Origin: Alphaproteobacteria bacterium
GTDB taxonomy: Bacteria; Pseudomonadota; Alphaproteobacteria; Rhizobiales; Beijerinckiaceae
Assembly (NCBI GenBank): GCA_016869595.1
Contig: VGDT01000008.1
Span: 1-64,000, forward strand
Reading direction: 5' to 3'
Length of the DNA stretch: 64,000 bases
Translations under genes and position numbers: made by a program
Notes under the pieces: model-generated
The model's input: the letters and a program-made list of their open reading frames with translations, nothing else
What the model was told of the DNA's origin: nothing
The model's database searches: none
Shown: positions 54,021 through 63,419 of the stretch, piece by piece
Layout of the letters: every line of letters starts with the position of its first letter
Numbering within the stretch: the stretch's first letter is position 1

Positions 54021-54328
54021 TCGCAGCAGCTGCCGCTGACGCGGCGCACACACGCCGCCACGGAAGGGCGCGGCTCCCGACTCAATTTGGACATGTTCTC
54101 AGCTGCACGCCACGTCTTAACCATGCGCTGACCATGAATCGTGGCTTTAACGTCACGCCTTAGACAAATCGCGGAAACCACATTTATTCTGCATTTGCAG
54201 GGTTGGTTAAACCCTGTAGAAGGAATCGCATAACGCTGGCGATGCTCGCGCGTCGCCAGCGGTTTTACGATGAAGTTTGCGCCGCGGTAGGGCGGCGACA
54301 TTCCGACGAGGACGAGGACCTGCTTTAC
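54021..54328. other. rseP-bamA intergenic region with leader hairpins
   Basis: No gene. Two hairpins lie in the probable bamA leader: CAGGGTT-GGTTA-AACCCTG (54198-54216) and CGCTGGCGA...TCGCCAGCG (54234-54261), the latter followed by GTTTTAC. The second resembles a weak terminator or attenuator ahead of bamA. Confidence 0.5.
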
Positions 54329-56638
54329 ATGCGCTCAATCGGCGGCATTTGGAAATCTTCGTTCTTTTTTGCGGTTCTCGCCGCCATGCTGGTCCTAAGC
54401 GTTCCGGCATTCGCCGCGCCCGATATCAATCGCGTCGCGTTCGAGGGCAACAGCAAGGTCAAGACGGACATCCTGCAGGAGCAGGTGCGCTCGCGCGCTC
54501 ACGCCGCCTTCAATCCGCAGGTCGCTGATTCTGACGTCGCGCGGTTGATGGAAGTTTATCGCCGGTCTGGCCGCGCCGCCGCGAAGATAAGCTACCGCAC
54601 CGTGGAGCTGCCGAACGGACGAGTCGACCTCGTCTTCACGATCGTCGAAGGCGATAAAACCGGCGTCAAGGAAATCCGATTCGTCGGCAATGAAGTTTAT
54701 TCCACGCGTCGTCTCGTCGGCATGATGGAGACGACGGAGATGAACTTCCTGTCGTTCATCAAGACGAGCGACGTTTACGATCCGGACCGCATCGCCGCGG
54801 ACCTCGAACTGATTCGCCGCTTCTATCTCAAGAACGGCTACGCCGATTTCCGCGTCATCAGCTCTGACGCGCTGTTTGATCCGTCGGTCGGCGGTTACGT
54901 CATCACCATCGTCGTGCACGAAGGACCGCAATATCGCGTGTCCGCCGTCAGCGTTGAATCTCATCTGCCGGACGTGGACGGGGCCGCGTTGAGCGATTAC
55001 CTGCGCATTGGACCGGGCGACGTCTACAACGGCGACGCGGTGGAGAAAACGGTCGAGGCGCTGACGCGCGAGATCGCCCGGAAAGGATACGCCTTCACCC
55101 AGGCGCGCCCGCGCGGCGAGCGCAATCCTGCGGATCAGACGGTGGCGATCCAATTCCTCCTTGAGGAAGGCCCGCGCGTCTACATTGAGCGGATCAACAT
55201 CCGCGGGAACACGCGCACGCGCGACTACGTCATCCGCCGTGAATTCGATATTGGCGAGGGCGACGCCTATAATCGCGTGCTCATCGATCGGGCTGAGCGT
55301 CGATTGAACGGCCTCGGCTACTTCAAGAAGGTGAAGATCACGAATGAGCCGGGCTCCGCGCCTGACCGCGTGATTCTGAACGTCGATGTTGAAGATCAGC
55401 CGACGGGCAACTTCGGCATCTCGGGCGGCTATTCGACGAACCAGGGCTTCATCGCCGAAGTGTCGGTGTCGGAAAGCAACTTCATGGGCCGCGGCCAAGC
55501 GGTTCGCGTTTCGGTGCAGGAAGGCCAGATCGCTCGCGGCGTCACGTTCAGCTTCACCGAGCCCTATTTCCTCGACCAGCGCATCGCCGCCGGATTCGAC
55601 GTCTTCGCGCGCCGTCAGGACGCCTATAGCTACTCGATCTACAGCTCGACCTCGGTCGGCGGCACGGTGCGCTTCGGCATTCCGATCACCGAGGAGCTCT
55701 CGTTCTCGCCGCACTATTCGATCTACCAGACGACAATCTCTGTTCCGAACGACTCGAAGCGTCCTTACAACGACTGTTTGATACCGGTGCCTGGGTACAC
55801 GCCGGGATTCAGCCCGTTTTTCCCGACGCCGAGCCTCTTCATCAACTGTCAGTCGAACGGCGAAGCCTCGCTCGCGATCAAGACTTCGCAAGGCACGCTG
55901 TTGACCTCGCTTATCGGCTACCAGCTGAATTACAACTCGATCGACAACTTCAAGAATCCGCATAACGGCTGGCTGGCGACGTTCGGCCAGGACGCGGCGG
56001 GCCTTGGCGGCGGCGCGCATTATCTGCGCACGACCGGCGACATCCGCTACTTCCGCGAGGTTCCCTATCTCGACGACGTCGTCGGCATCGCTCGTCTGCA
56101 GGGCGGCGATCTGTCGACCTTCGGCGGCTACAAGGCCCGCATCCAGGACAATTTCAATCTCGGACCGAGCCTGGTGCGCGGCTTCGCGCCGGGCGGCATT
56201 GGCCCGCGCGACTCGAACATCCTGACAAGCTTGACCAACAACCGCGGCAATTCTCTTGGCGGCTCCAACTATGTCGGCGGGTCGCTCGAAGTCCAATTCC
56301 CGATCTGGGGCCTGCCGAAGGATCTCGGATTGCGAGGCGCGCTCTTCGCCGACGCTGGCTCGCTGTGGAATTTCCGCGGACGGACGAATTTCGCCAACAA
56401 TCTTCCGACAATTCCTGGCGTGACCTGCATCGGCGCCTATACGCCTCAGGCGGCCTTCGGCCAGGGCAACTGCGTTGTGCCGATCGCGAACAGGTTCGCG
56501 CTGCGCTCGTCAGTCGGCGCTTCGGTTCTATGGAATTCGCCCATGGGACCGATTCGCTTCGACTATGCGGTCGTGACCTCGAAGGTCTATGGCGACATCA
56601 CACAGGCCTTCCGCTTTAGCGGCGGCACTAACTTCTGA
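54329..56638 (+). CDS. bamA: Outer membrane protein assembly factor BamA
   Basis: A 769-aa Omp85 protein: signal peptide (to about residue 29, VPAFA-AP), five POTRA domains (to about residue 350) and a 16-strand beta-barrel ending in the aromatic AFRFSGGTNF. It inserts beta-barrel proteins into the outer membrane. The barrel motif VRGF appears as LVRGFAPGGIGPRD. I chose ATG 54329 from the signal peptide; a longer frame upstream lacks homology. The rseP-bamA-lpxD order is the standard one. Confidence 0.95.
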   Translation: MRSIGGIWKSSFFFAVLAAMLVLSVPAFAAPDINRVAFEGNSKVKTDILQEQVRSRAHAAFNPQVADSDVARLMEVYRRSGRAAAKISYRTVELPNGRVDLVFTIVEGDKTGVKEIRFVGNEVYSTRRLVGMMETTEMNFLSFIKTSDVYDPDRIAADLELIRRFYLKNGYADFRVISSDALFDPSVGGYVITIVVHEGPQYRVSAVSVESHLPDVDGAALSDYLRIGPGDVYNGDAVEKTVEALTREIARKGYAFTQARPRGERNPADQTVAIQFLLEEGPRVYIERINIRGNTRTRDYVIRREFDIGEGDAYNRVLIDRAERRLNGLGYFKKVKITNEPGSAPDRVILNVDVEDQPTGNFGISGGYSTNQGFIAEVSVSESNFMGRGQAVRVSVQEGQIARGVTFSFTEPYFLDQRIAAGFDVFARRQDAYSYSIYSSTSVGGTVRFGIPITEELSFSPHYSIYQTTISVPNDSKRPYNDCLIPVPGYTPGFSPFFPTPSLFINCQSNGEASLAIKTSQGTLLTSLIGYQLNYNSIDNFKNPHNGWLATFGQDAAGLGGGAHYLRTTGDIRYFREVPYLDDVVGIARLQGGDLSTFGGYKARIQDNFNLGPSLVRGFAPGGIGPRDSNILTSLTNNRGNSLGGSNYVGGSLEVQFPIWGLPKDLGLRGALFADAGSLWNFRGRTNFANNLPTIPGVTCIGAYTPQAAFGQGNCVVPIANRFALRSSVGASVLWNSPMGPIRFDYAVVTSKVYGDITQAFRFSGGTNF

Positions 56639-56720
56639 TGGGTGAACAGGATCGCCGGGCGAGCTGCGCCCGGCGGACGGTTGAACGCTCGGCTGGCGTC
56701 ATCGCTCAAGGCGTCGGATA

Positions 56721-57779
56721 GTGAGCGCGGCGGCTTTCTTTCCTTTGGCGCATCCCGCCAGCTTGAGTGAGATCGCCGAGATCGCGCGCGCCGAAATTCG
56801 CGAACGCGAATCCGTGTTGGGCGAGCCTGCTCCGCCCGTCATCATCGGCGTCGCGCCGCTCGATTGGAGCAGGCCGGGCGATCTTTGCTTTTACGACAAT
56901 CCGCGCTATCGCAACGCGCTATCGGAATGCCGCGCGACCGCATGTTTCCTGCGCGAGCGGCATCTTGCGCTGCTTCCTAAGTCCGTCGTTGCGCTCGTCG
57001 TCGACGATCCGCAACGCGCCATGACGCTGGCGACGGCGCATCTCTTTCCTGAGGCGCTGCGACCCGAGTCCCTGTTTCAGTCCAGCGGCGTTTCTCCAGG
57101 AGCCGCCGTGCATCCTGAGGCGCGACTCGAACCTGGCGTCGTTGTCGATCCGGGCGCCGTGATCGGGCCAGGCGCAGAGATCGGCGCGGGAACGATCATC
57201 GGACCTCAGGCGATGATCGGCCCCTATGTGCGCATCGGGCGCGACTGTTCGATCGGCGCGCATGCGAGCCTCACTCATGCGCTGATCGGCGATCGTGTCG
57301 TGATCCATCCAGGCGCGCGGCTGGGGCAGGACGGCTTCGGTTTTGCGCCGACGCGGCAAGGCTATCTCAAAACGCCGCAGATCGGTCGCGTCATCGTGCA
57401 GGACGACGTCGAGATCGGCGCCAATACGACGATCGACCGCGGCGCCTCGCGCGATACGATCATCGGCGAGGGAACCAAGATCGACAATCTCGTGCAGATC
57501 GGCCACAACGTGGTGATCGGCCGGTTTTGCGCGATCGTCGCTCAGTCCGGCGTCGCCGGTTCTTGCGAAATTGGCGATTTCGTCCAGCTCGGCGGACAGT
57601 CCGCTGTCGCGGGCCACATCACAATCGGAGAAGGCGCCGCGGTCGCGGCCAAATCCGGGGTGATGCGCGACGTGCCGGCCGGAGAGCGGGTCGGCGGCGC
57701 CCCCGCGCGAGCCCTGCGACGGTTTCTGCGCGGCGCGGCGCTGCTTGACCGACTCGCGCGAAAAGACAAGCCGACGTAA
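56721..57779 (+). CDS. lpxD: UDP-3-O-acyl-glucosamine N-acyltransferase
   Basis: A 352-aa lipid A enzyme with an N-terminal uridine-binding domain and a left-handed beta-helix of hexapeptides. It transfers the second acyl chain to UDP-acyl-glucosamine. [15 protein letters not shown] carries the catalytic His. The start is GTG at 56721 with AAGGCG upstream. Confidence 0.95.
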   Translation: MSAAAFFPLAHPASLSEIAEIARAEIRERESVLGEPAPPVIIGVAPLDWSRPGDLCFYDNPRYRNALSECRATACFLRERHLALLPKSVVALVVDDPQRAMTLATAHLFPEALRPESLFQSSGVSPGAAVHPEARLEPGVVVDPGAVIGPGAEIGAGTIIGPQAMIGPYVRIGRDCSIGAHASLTHALIGDRVVIHPGARLGQDGFGFAPTRQGYLKTPQIGRVIVQDDVEIGANTTIDRGASRDTIIGEGTKIDNLVQIGHNVVIGRFCAIVAQSGVAGSCEIGDFVQLGGQSAVAGHITIGEGAAVAAKSGVMRDVPAGERVGGAPARALRRFLRGAALLDRLARKDKPT

Positions 57780-57832
57780 GACAATCGAAGAAAACAAGCA
57801 TGGCGATCGCCATGCTTCAGAAGGAGGAAACA

Positions 57833-58297
57833 ATGGTCGAGGCCGCGGCCGGCGCGACTCTCGAGAGCGCCGACATTTTGCAGATCATGCGGTGTCTGCC
57901 GCACCGCTATCCGTTCTTGCTGATCGATCGTATCATCGACATCCGCGGCGACGAATCGTGCATCGGCGTAAAAAACGTCACGATCAACGAACCGCAATTC
58001 CAGGGGCATTTTCCCGAGCGGCCGGTGATGCCAGGCGTGCTGCTGATCGAAGCAATGGCGCAGACGGCGGGCGTCATCGCGGCGCGCGCGCAAGGCGAAG
58101 TCGATCGTCCGCGGCTCGTCTATTTCGCGACGATTGACAGCGCGAAGTTTCGCAAGCCGGTCACGCCCGGCGACCGCGTCGAATTCCACATGACGAAGAC
58201 CGCGCAGAAGCGAAACATCTGGTGGTATTCAGGGCGCGCCCTCGTCGACGGAACCCTCGTCTGCGAGGCGCAAATCAGCGCCATGATGAGCTTGTGA
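57833..58297 (+). CDS. fabZ: 3-hydroxyacyl-ACP dehydratase FabZ
   Basis: A 154-aa hot-dog-fold enzyme of fatty acid elongation. Active-site His in [12 protein letters not shown] and Glu in [17 protein letters not shown] 57833 has a textbook AAGGAGG site; an in-frame ATG at 57800 would put that site inside the gene. Confidence 0.96.
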   Translation: MVEAAAGATLESADILQIMRCLPHRYPFLLIDRIIDIRGDESCIGVKNVTINEPQFQGHFPERPVMPGVLLIEAMAQTAGVIAARAQGEVDRPRLVYFATIDSAKFRKPVTPGDRVEFHMTKTAQKRNIWWYSGRALVDGTLVCEAQISAMMSL

Positions 58298-58319
58298 CGT
58301 CGCTGCGGCGAATGCGACA

Positions 58320-59111
58320 ATGAACCCTTCGGTTCATCCGTCCTCTGTCGTCGAAGAAGGCGCGCGGCTCGGCGCCGACGTGACCGTCGGTCCCTTCTGC
58401 CATATCGGCGCCGGCGTTGAGATCGGCGACGGCTCGACTCTCCGCTCCCACGTCGTCGTTGGCGGTCGGACGCGCATCGGCCCCCGCGCTCGAATCTTCC
58501 CCTTCGCCGCGATCGGGCTGCCGTCGCAGGACATCAAGGCGGCGCTGGCGGACGGCGAGCTGACGATAGGCGAAGACTGCGTCATTCGCGAAGGCGTAAC
58601 CATCAACGCCGGCGTGGGCGAGGGCACGCGCGTCGGCGCGCGTTGCGTATTTCTCGCTTCCTCGCATGTCGCGCATGACTGCCGGCTTGGCGATGACGTG
58701 ATATTATCCAACCAGGTTCTGCTTGGCGGCCATGTCGAGATCGGCGATTGCGCAATGATTGGCGGCGCGACGGCGATACATCAGAATGTGCGCATCGGCG
58801 CGCATGCCTTTGTCGGCGGCCTCGCAGGCGTCGAAGGCGACGTCATTCCTTTCGCGATCGCTTCGGGAAACCGGGCGCATCTTTTCGGCCTCAATGTCGT
58901 CGGCCTACAGCGGCGCGGCTTTGCGACGGCGCGCATCGAGCGGCTGCGTCGCGCCTACCGTTTGCTCTTTGCGCGAGAAGATGCGCGCGTGCTCAGCGAA
59001 CGCATTGAAATCTTATCGCGAGATTTTGCTGGCGATGCGGATGTCGCGGCGATGCTCGATTTTCTGCGCGCGCCTTCGACGCGCCCGCTGTGCGCGCCTC
59101 GGGCGCGCTGA
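58320..59111 (+). CDS. lpxA: UDP-N-acetylglucosamine O-acyltransferase
   Basis: A 263-aa enzyme for the first lipid A step. Hexapeptide beta-helix; catalytic His in SSHVAHDCRLG; C-terminal helical domain with NVVGLQRRGF. Follows fabZ by 22 bases. Confidence 0.96.
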   Translation: MNPSVHPSSVVEEGARLGADVTVGPFCHIGAGVEIGDGSTLRSHVVVGGRTRIGPRARIFPFAAIGLPSQDIKAALADGELTIGEDCVIREGVTINAGVGEGTRVGARCVFLASSHVAHDCRLGDDVILSNQVLLGGHVEIGDCAMIGGATAIHQNVRIGAHAFVGGLAGVEGDVIPFAIASGNRAHLFGLNVVGLQRRGFATARIERLRRAYRLLFAREDARVLSERIEILSRDFAGDADVAAMLDFLRAPSTRPLCAPRAR

Positions 59112-59117
59112 AGCCCT

Positions 59118-60260
59118 ATGAAAGCGCCACGCATCTTTCTTGTCGCGGGCGAAGCCTCGGGCGATCAGCTTGGCGCAGCCTTGATGCGCGCTTTACGCGC
59201 CGCGTGTCCGGAGGTCGTGTTCGCTGGCGTCGGCGGCGAGGCGATGGTGAACGAGGGCCTCGCTTCGCTCTTTCCGCTTGCGGATATCGCGGTGATGGGC
59301 CTCATTCCGGTTCTGGCGCGGCTGCCGCGGCTCATGAGACGTATCGATGAGACGGCGCGCGCGGTCGCTGATTGGGCGCCTGACTGTCTTGTCATCATTG
59401 ACGCGCCAGATTTCACCCATCGCGTCGCGCGCCGCGTACGCGCCGCCCGACCGGATCTGCCCATCATCGACTATGTCAGCCCAACGGTCTGGGCGTGGCG
59501 GCCGGGTCGAGCGCGCGCGATGCGGGATTATGTCGATTGCGTGTTGGCGTTGCTGCCATTCGAACCGCTCGCGCATGCGCGACTTGGAGGACCGAGATGC
59601 GTCTATGTCGGCCATCCGCTCGTCGAACGGCTCAATGAGTTGACTGCGCATGCTCCTGACCGAGATGGCGCTCGATCGCTGCTCGTTCTGCCGGGGTCGC
59701 GCCTTGCCGAGGTGCGACGCATGACGCCAATCTATGGCGAGACGCTGGCGCTTCTTCTGCGCGAACGCGCCGATTTCGACGTCGTCATCCCTGTCGCGCC
59801 GAATATGGAGCAGGCGTTGCGCCACGAATTGCGCGGCTGGCCGGTGACGCCGCGTCTTATCGGCCAGTCTGAAAAATTCGCCGCCTTCCGCAAGGCGCGC
59901 GCCGCGCTCGTCACGTCAGGCGCGGCGACGCTGGAATTGGCCCTCGCCGAAGTTCCGATGGCGGTCGCCTATAAGGTCTCGCGCGCTGAATCATTATTGC
60001 GCTTTCTCATCAAGGTCGATTCGATCGTGCTTCCCAATCTCATCATCGGCGAAAAAATCGTGCCGGAATTTCTGCAGGAGGCGGCGACCCCGCGCGCGCT
60101 TGCCCAGGCCTTGCGGCCGCTGTTGCAGGATAGCGCCGCGCGCGAGGCGCAACTCGCGGCCTTCGAACGCGTCCGCGCGCGCTTGCTGGAGGCCGGCCGA
60201 ACGCCGAGCGCCCGGGCCGCTGAGATCGTCCTGGAATATGCGTCGCGTGGCCGTCCCTGA
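59118..60260 (+). CDS. lpxB: Lipid-A-disaccharide synthase
   Basis: A 380-aa GT19 glycosyltransferase joining lipid X and UDP-diacylglucosamine. Typical stretches are FLVAGEASGDQLGAALMRALR, YVSPTVWAWRPGRARAM, LLVLPGSRLAEVRRM and VTSGAATLELALAEVPMAVAYK. It follows lpxA by six bases; the UDP-diacylglucosamine hydrolase gene lpxI, often found between them in alphaproteobacteria, is absent here. Confidence 0.96.
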   Translation: MKAPRIFLVAGEASGDQLGAALMRALRAACPEVVFAGVGGEAMVNEGLASLFPLADIAVMGLIPVLARLPRLMRRIDETARAVADWAPDCLVIIDAPDFTHRVARRVRAARPDLPIIDYVSPTVWAWRPGRARAMRDYVDCVLALLPFEPLAHARLGGPRCVYVGHPLVERLNELTAHAPDRDGARSLLVLPGSRLAEVRRMTPIYGETLALLLRERADFDVVIPVAPNMEQALRHELRGWPVTPRLIGQSEKFAAFRKARAALVTSGAATLELALAEVPMAVAYKVSRAESLLRFLIKVDSIVLPNLIIGEKIVPEFLQEAATPRALAQALRPLLQDSAAREAQLAAFERVRARLLEAGRTPSARAAEIVLEYASRGRP

Positions 60261-60276
60261 AGACCGCGGCGTCGGA

Positions 60277-60780
60277 TCAGAACGGAATGTCGTCGTCGAG
60301 CGCGTCGGAGAGCTTGCCGGCCGGAGTTGGACGACGCTCGCCTGGACCGCGCTCCATCGGCGAAGAGCGGCCAAACGATCCGCCGCTCTGGCCGTAGCCG
60401 CTGTCGTAATCGCCTTCGCCGCGTCCGCCTTTACTGTCGAGCAAGGTCAGCTCGCCGCGAAAACGCTGCAGCACGACGTCCGTCGCCTTACGCTGATTGC
60501 CGTCCTTGTCGGTATATTCGCGCGTCTGCAACTGGCCTTCGAGATAGACCTTGGAGCCCTTGCGGCAGTATTGCTCGGCGATCTTGCCGAGATTCTCGTT
60601 AAAGATCGAGATATTGTGCCACTCGGTCCGGTCTTTGCGCTCGCCGGTATTGCGGTCGCGCCAAGACTCGGTCGTCGCCAGCGAGAAGGAGACGACGCGA
60701 TCGCCCGACGGCAGCGTTCGCACTTCTGGATCGCGGCCGAGATTGCCGATCAGGATCACCTTGTTGACGCTGCCCGCCAT
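60277..60780 (-). CDS. ssb: Single-stranded DNA-binding protein
   Basis: A 167-aa SSB: OB fold (VNKVILIGNLGRDPEVRTLPSG ... TEWHNISIFNENLGKIAEQY), Gly-rich linker and the acidic protein-docking tip DDDIPF. GGAG precedes ATG 60780. A GTTC-N7-GTTC motif lies about 112 bases upstream, so SOS control is likely. Confidence 0.97.
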   Translation of the reverse strand: MAGSVNKVILIGNLGRDPEVRTLPSGDRVVSFSLATTESWRDRNTGERKDRTEWHNISIFNENLGKIAEQYCRKGSKVYLEGQLQTREYTDKDGNQRKATDVVLQRFRGELTLLDSKGGRGEGDYDSGYGQSGGSFGRSSPMERGPGERRPTPAGKLSDALDDDIPF

Positions 60781-60891
60781 GTCGCTCTCCACTTGCTCAA
60801 AACGCTCGGCACTCTAGTGCAAAGGCCTGTCCGCTGGCGCGCCGGCGCGGATTGTCCACAGATGATGTGGTCCCGGAGCGGCGCCCGTAAC

Positions 60892-60906
60892 GTTCGATGT
60901 TTGTTC
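60892..60906 (-). promoter_or_regulatory. LexA (SOS) box upstream of ssb
   Basis: GTTCGATGTTTGTTC on the + strand is an exact GTTC-N7-GTTC, the alphaproteobacterial LexA site (GAAC-N7-GAAC on the ssb strand). Confidence 0.7.
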
Positions 60907-60993
60907 TAGCATTGCCGCCAACATCGTGCAAGCAAAGGGGAATTTTGTTCCACTTTTCCAAAGCTTAGCTGTTACGTGATCTCGCGCCTCGCC

Positions 60994-62343
60994 TCACTCT
61001 GTCGCGACGCCCGTCCCGACATCGGATACATCGATCTTACGGGCGAGCCCCGCGGTCAGTCTTGCACGGTCTAGCTCGCCCTCCCAGGCGGCGATGACGA
61101 TTGTCGCGACCCCATTGCCGATGAAATTCGTGAGCGCGCGACACTCGCTCATGAATTTGTCGACGCCAAGCACGAGCGACATGCCGGGCGCGAGTTGCGG
61201 ATCGACCGCCATCAAGGTGGCCGCCAAGGTGATAAAGCCCGCGCCGGAAACGCCGCTCGCGCCCTTCGACGTCAGCATCGCGACGATGAGGATCGTCGCC
61301 TGATGCGAGACGTCGAGCTCAACGCCCATCGCGCGCGCGATGAAGAGCGTCGTCAGCGTCATGTAGATGTTGGTGCCGTCGAGGTTGAAGGAATAGCCGG
61401 TCGGCACGACGAGTCCGACGACAGACTTCGAGCAGCCGAGCCATTGCAGCTTCTCCATCAAAGCGGGCAGGGCGCTTTCCGAAGACGAGGTGCCGAGCAC
61501 GATGAGCAACTCGTCGCGCAGATAGGCGATAAGGCCGAAGATGCTGAAGCCCACGGCGCGCGCGATCGAGCCTAGCACGAAGACCACGAAGAGCGCGGCC
61601 GTGAGATAGAAAAGCCCCACAAGTCCGGCGAGCGACAAAAGCGCCGCTGAGCCGTATTTGGCGACCGTATAGGCCATGGCGCCGAAAGCGCCGATCGGCG
61701 CCGCCTTCATGATGATGGCGATGACGCCGAACATGGCGTGGCCGACATCGTCGATAATCACCCGCAGCGCGCGGCCGCGCTCGCCGAGCGCTAACAGCGC
61801 GAAGCCAAAAAGAAGCGAGAACAGAAGAACTTGAAGAATGTCGCCCTTGGCGAAAGCGCCAAGCGCGCTGTCGGGAATGATGTCGAGAAGAAAATCGACG
61901 GCGCTGCGTTTTTCCGCGAGCGCCGTATATTTGGAAATGGCGGAAGCGTCGGGCTTTCCGGCGAAACCCGCGCCGGCCTGTGAAAGATTTCCGACCAACA
62001 GTCCAAGCGCGAGAGCAAATGTCGAGACGATCTCGAAATAGACGAGCGCCTTCAATCCAACTCGTCCGACTTTACGCGCGTCTTCAATATGAGCGACGCC
62101 GGAGACAACCGTGCAGAAGATGATCGGGGCGATCGCCATTTTGATGAGCTTGACGAAGCCGTCGCCGAGCGCCTTCACCCAGTCCTGCGCGGCGGCCTGA
62201 GGCTCAAGCCAGCCGAACAGCGCGCCGAGCGCAATGGCCGCGAGCACCTGGACATAGAGGTGGCGGTAGAAGGGTTTCCGACGGCTCGACGCCAAAGGAG
62301 CCGCCGGCGTCGCGTCTTTGCGAGTTCGTAAGTCGAGCGTCAC
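60994..62343 (-). CDS. dctA: C4-dicarboxylate:cation symporter, DctA family
   Basis: A 449-aa inner-membrane transporter of the dicarboxylate/amino acid:cation symporter family, with about eight membrane helices and re-entrant loops. Seen motifs are [18 protein letters not shown] (serine-rich loop), [16 protein letters not shown] and GKGVSGAGF-like [15 protein letters not shown]. The likely substrates are succinate, fumarate and malate. I take the GTG at 62343 (GCGGAG upstream); the frame continues to 62418 without homology and into the adjacent repeat. No dctBD regulators are nearby. Confidence 0.9.
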   Translation of the reverse strand: MTLDLRTRKDATPAAPLASSRRKPFYRHLYVQVLAAIALGALFGWLEPQAAAQDWVKALGDGFVKLIKMAIAPIIFCTVVSGVAHIEDARKVGRVGLKALVYFEIVSTFALALGLLVGNLSQAGAGFAGKPDASAISKYTALAEKRSAVDFLLDIIPDSALGAFAKGDILQVLLFSLLFGFALLALGERGRALRVIIDDVGHAMFGVIAIIMKAAPIGAFGAMAYTVAKYGSAALLSLAGLVGLFYLTAALFVVFVLGSIARAVGFSIFGLIAYLRDELLIVLGTSSSESALPALMEKLQWLGCSKSVVGLVVPTGYSFNLDGTNIYMTLTTLFIARAMGVELDVSHQATILIVAMLTSKGASGVSGAGFITLAATLMAVDPQLAPGMSLVLGVDKFMSECRALTNFIGNGVATIVIAAWEGELDRARLTAGLARKIDVSDVGTGVATE

Positions 62344-62393
62344 TTCACGGCTCCGCAATGGGAAGAGATGTTTTTCCGTCTGTAAGGCTCGGA

Positions 62394-62508
62394 TGTCATT
62401 CCCGACGCTTCGCTTCAAGCGAAGCGATCAGGAATCCAGAGCAAATTCTGCAGTCTCGTGTTTCGGCTCTGGATTCCCGGTCAGGCCTTTGGCCTGCCGG
62501 GAATGACA
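62394..62508. repeat. 115-bp palindromic element, copy 2
   Basis: Ends TGTCATTCCCGAC and GCCGGGAATGACA (12 of 13 pair) and internal GGAATCCAGAGC/GGCTCTGGATTCC match the element inside cobB (29632-29744). This copy lies between dctA and the toxin gene. Confidence 0.85.
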
Positions 62509-62535
62509 GGCCAAGCGAACAGATGAACTGGCCGG

Positions 62536-62958
62536 CTATTCGAACGCGAAAGGATTTACGACCGCAAGGTCTAAATCGGCGAAATCGGCGATATTGCGCG
62601 TCGCGAGCGTCATTGCGTGAGCGGATGCAATGCTCGCGACCATCGCGTCCATGACGGCGAGCGGCTTGCCCAGAGTTTGTCGTTTCGCGCGCAGACGCGC
62701 GAAGGCGTGCGCGGCGCGTTGATCGAAGGCCAATATGCGACCGGCGAAGATCTCGTCTTCGATCGCGTCGCAGGCTTTGCTCAGCGCATCCTTCTTTCGC
62801 CCCTCTGGCAGCAACGCCAGACCGAAACGAAGTTCGGCGATGATCGGCGAAGCGATGAAAAAGTCGAGTTCAGCATAGGAATCTATCCAGTGACGCACAT
62901 TGGCGTCGCCTGTGGGTTTGATCATCTCCGAGACAATGTTGGTATCCAGTAGGATCAT
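62536..62958 (-). CDS. PIN-domain toxin, VapC/FitB family
   Basis: A 140-aa ribonuclease toxin. The PIN acidic residues are visible: MILLDTNIVSEM (Asp5), IAELRFGLALLPEG (Glu), AVMDAMVASIASAHAMTLATRN (Asp) and the terminal NIADF (Asp). It cuts RNA when free of its antitoxin. ATG 62958 overlaps the antitoxin stop by ATGA. Confidence 0.9.
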   Translation of the reverse strand: MILLDTNIVSEMIKPTGDANVRHWIDSYAELDFFIASPIIAELRFGLALLPEGRKKDALSKACDAIEDEIFAGRILAFDQRAAHAFARLRAKRQTLGKPLAVMDAMVASIASAHAMTLATRNIADFADLDLAVVNPFAFE

Positions 62959-63218
62959 TCGAAATCCGGCGGCGCTCGGTCGCTTTGATCGCGCGGCTGA
63001 ATGAAATCGTCGGTCCAATCTTCTTGCTGCACGAGACATTTGAGCCGCGTTCCAAGGCCGCCAGCCCCCCGAGCGCCCTCAGGCCGCACGGATTGAGCCA
63101 AAGACCGTTCGAGCAGCGCTTTCGCCTCGCTCGAAATGCTGCGCTTATGCCCATGCGCCAAATCCTCGATTTGGCGTTTCATTTCCGGGGGAACATCTCT
63201 CAACAAAATGTCAGTCAT
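62955..63218 (-). CDS. FitA-like ribbon-helix-helix antitoxin
   Basis: An 87-aa antitoxin. The N-terminal ribbon-helix-helix DNA-binding part reads ILLRDVPPEMKRQIEDLA ... SISSEAKALLERSL, as in FitA; the C-terminal tail (about 60-87), rich in Asp and Trp, should wrap the toxin. A tandem TGATATCA operator lies just upstream of its start. Confidence 0.88.
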   Translation of the reverse strand: MTDILLRDVPPEMKRQIEDLAHGHKRSISSEAKALLERSLAQSVRPEGARGAGGLGTRLKCLVQQEDWTDDFIQPRDQSDRAPPDFE

Positions 63219-63227
63219 CGCATCTTC

Positions 63228-63245
63228 ATGATATCAATGATATCA
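63228..63245 (-). promoter_or_regulatory. Probable operator of the toxin-antitoxin pair
   Basis: ATGATATCAATGATATCA is two tandem copies of a 9-mer, each containing the palindrome TGATATCA. It ends ten bases from the antitoxin start. It resembles the TGCTATCA/TGATAGCA half sites bound by gonococcal FitAB, so autoregulation is likely. Confidence 0.6.
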
Positions 63246-63419
63246 GCTCCCGGTTCTATTTCAAGGTCAGGCCTGCATTAGTTTTTTGGAGTTTCCAGCG
63301 AAGCTGAAATGTCCGACTGAGGTCGAACATGGCTTCGATAGATTTCCGTGACAACGCATGGCATTTGCCTTGCTCTACGCTTAAATGGACGCTTCCACTC
63401 TCGTTTCCGGCCCTTTTGA

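Noticed and set aside
54395..56296. 633-codon open frame on the minus strand inside bamA
   Set aside because: Antisense shadow of bamA caused by GC-rich codon use.
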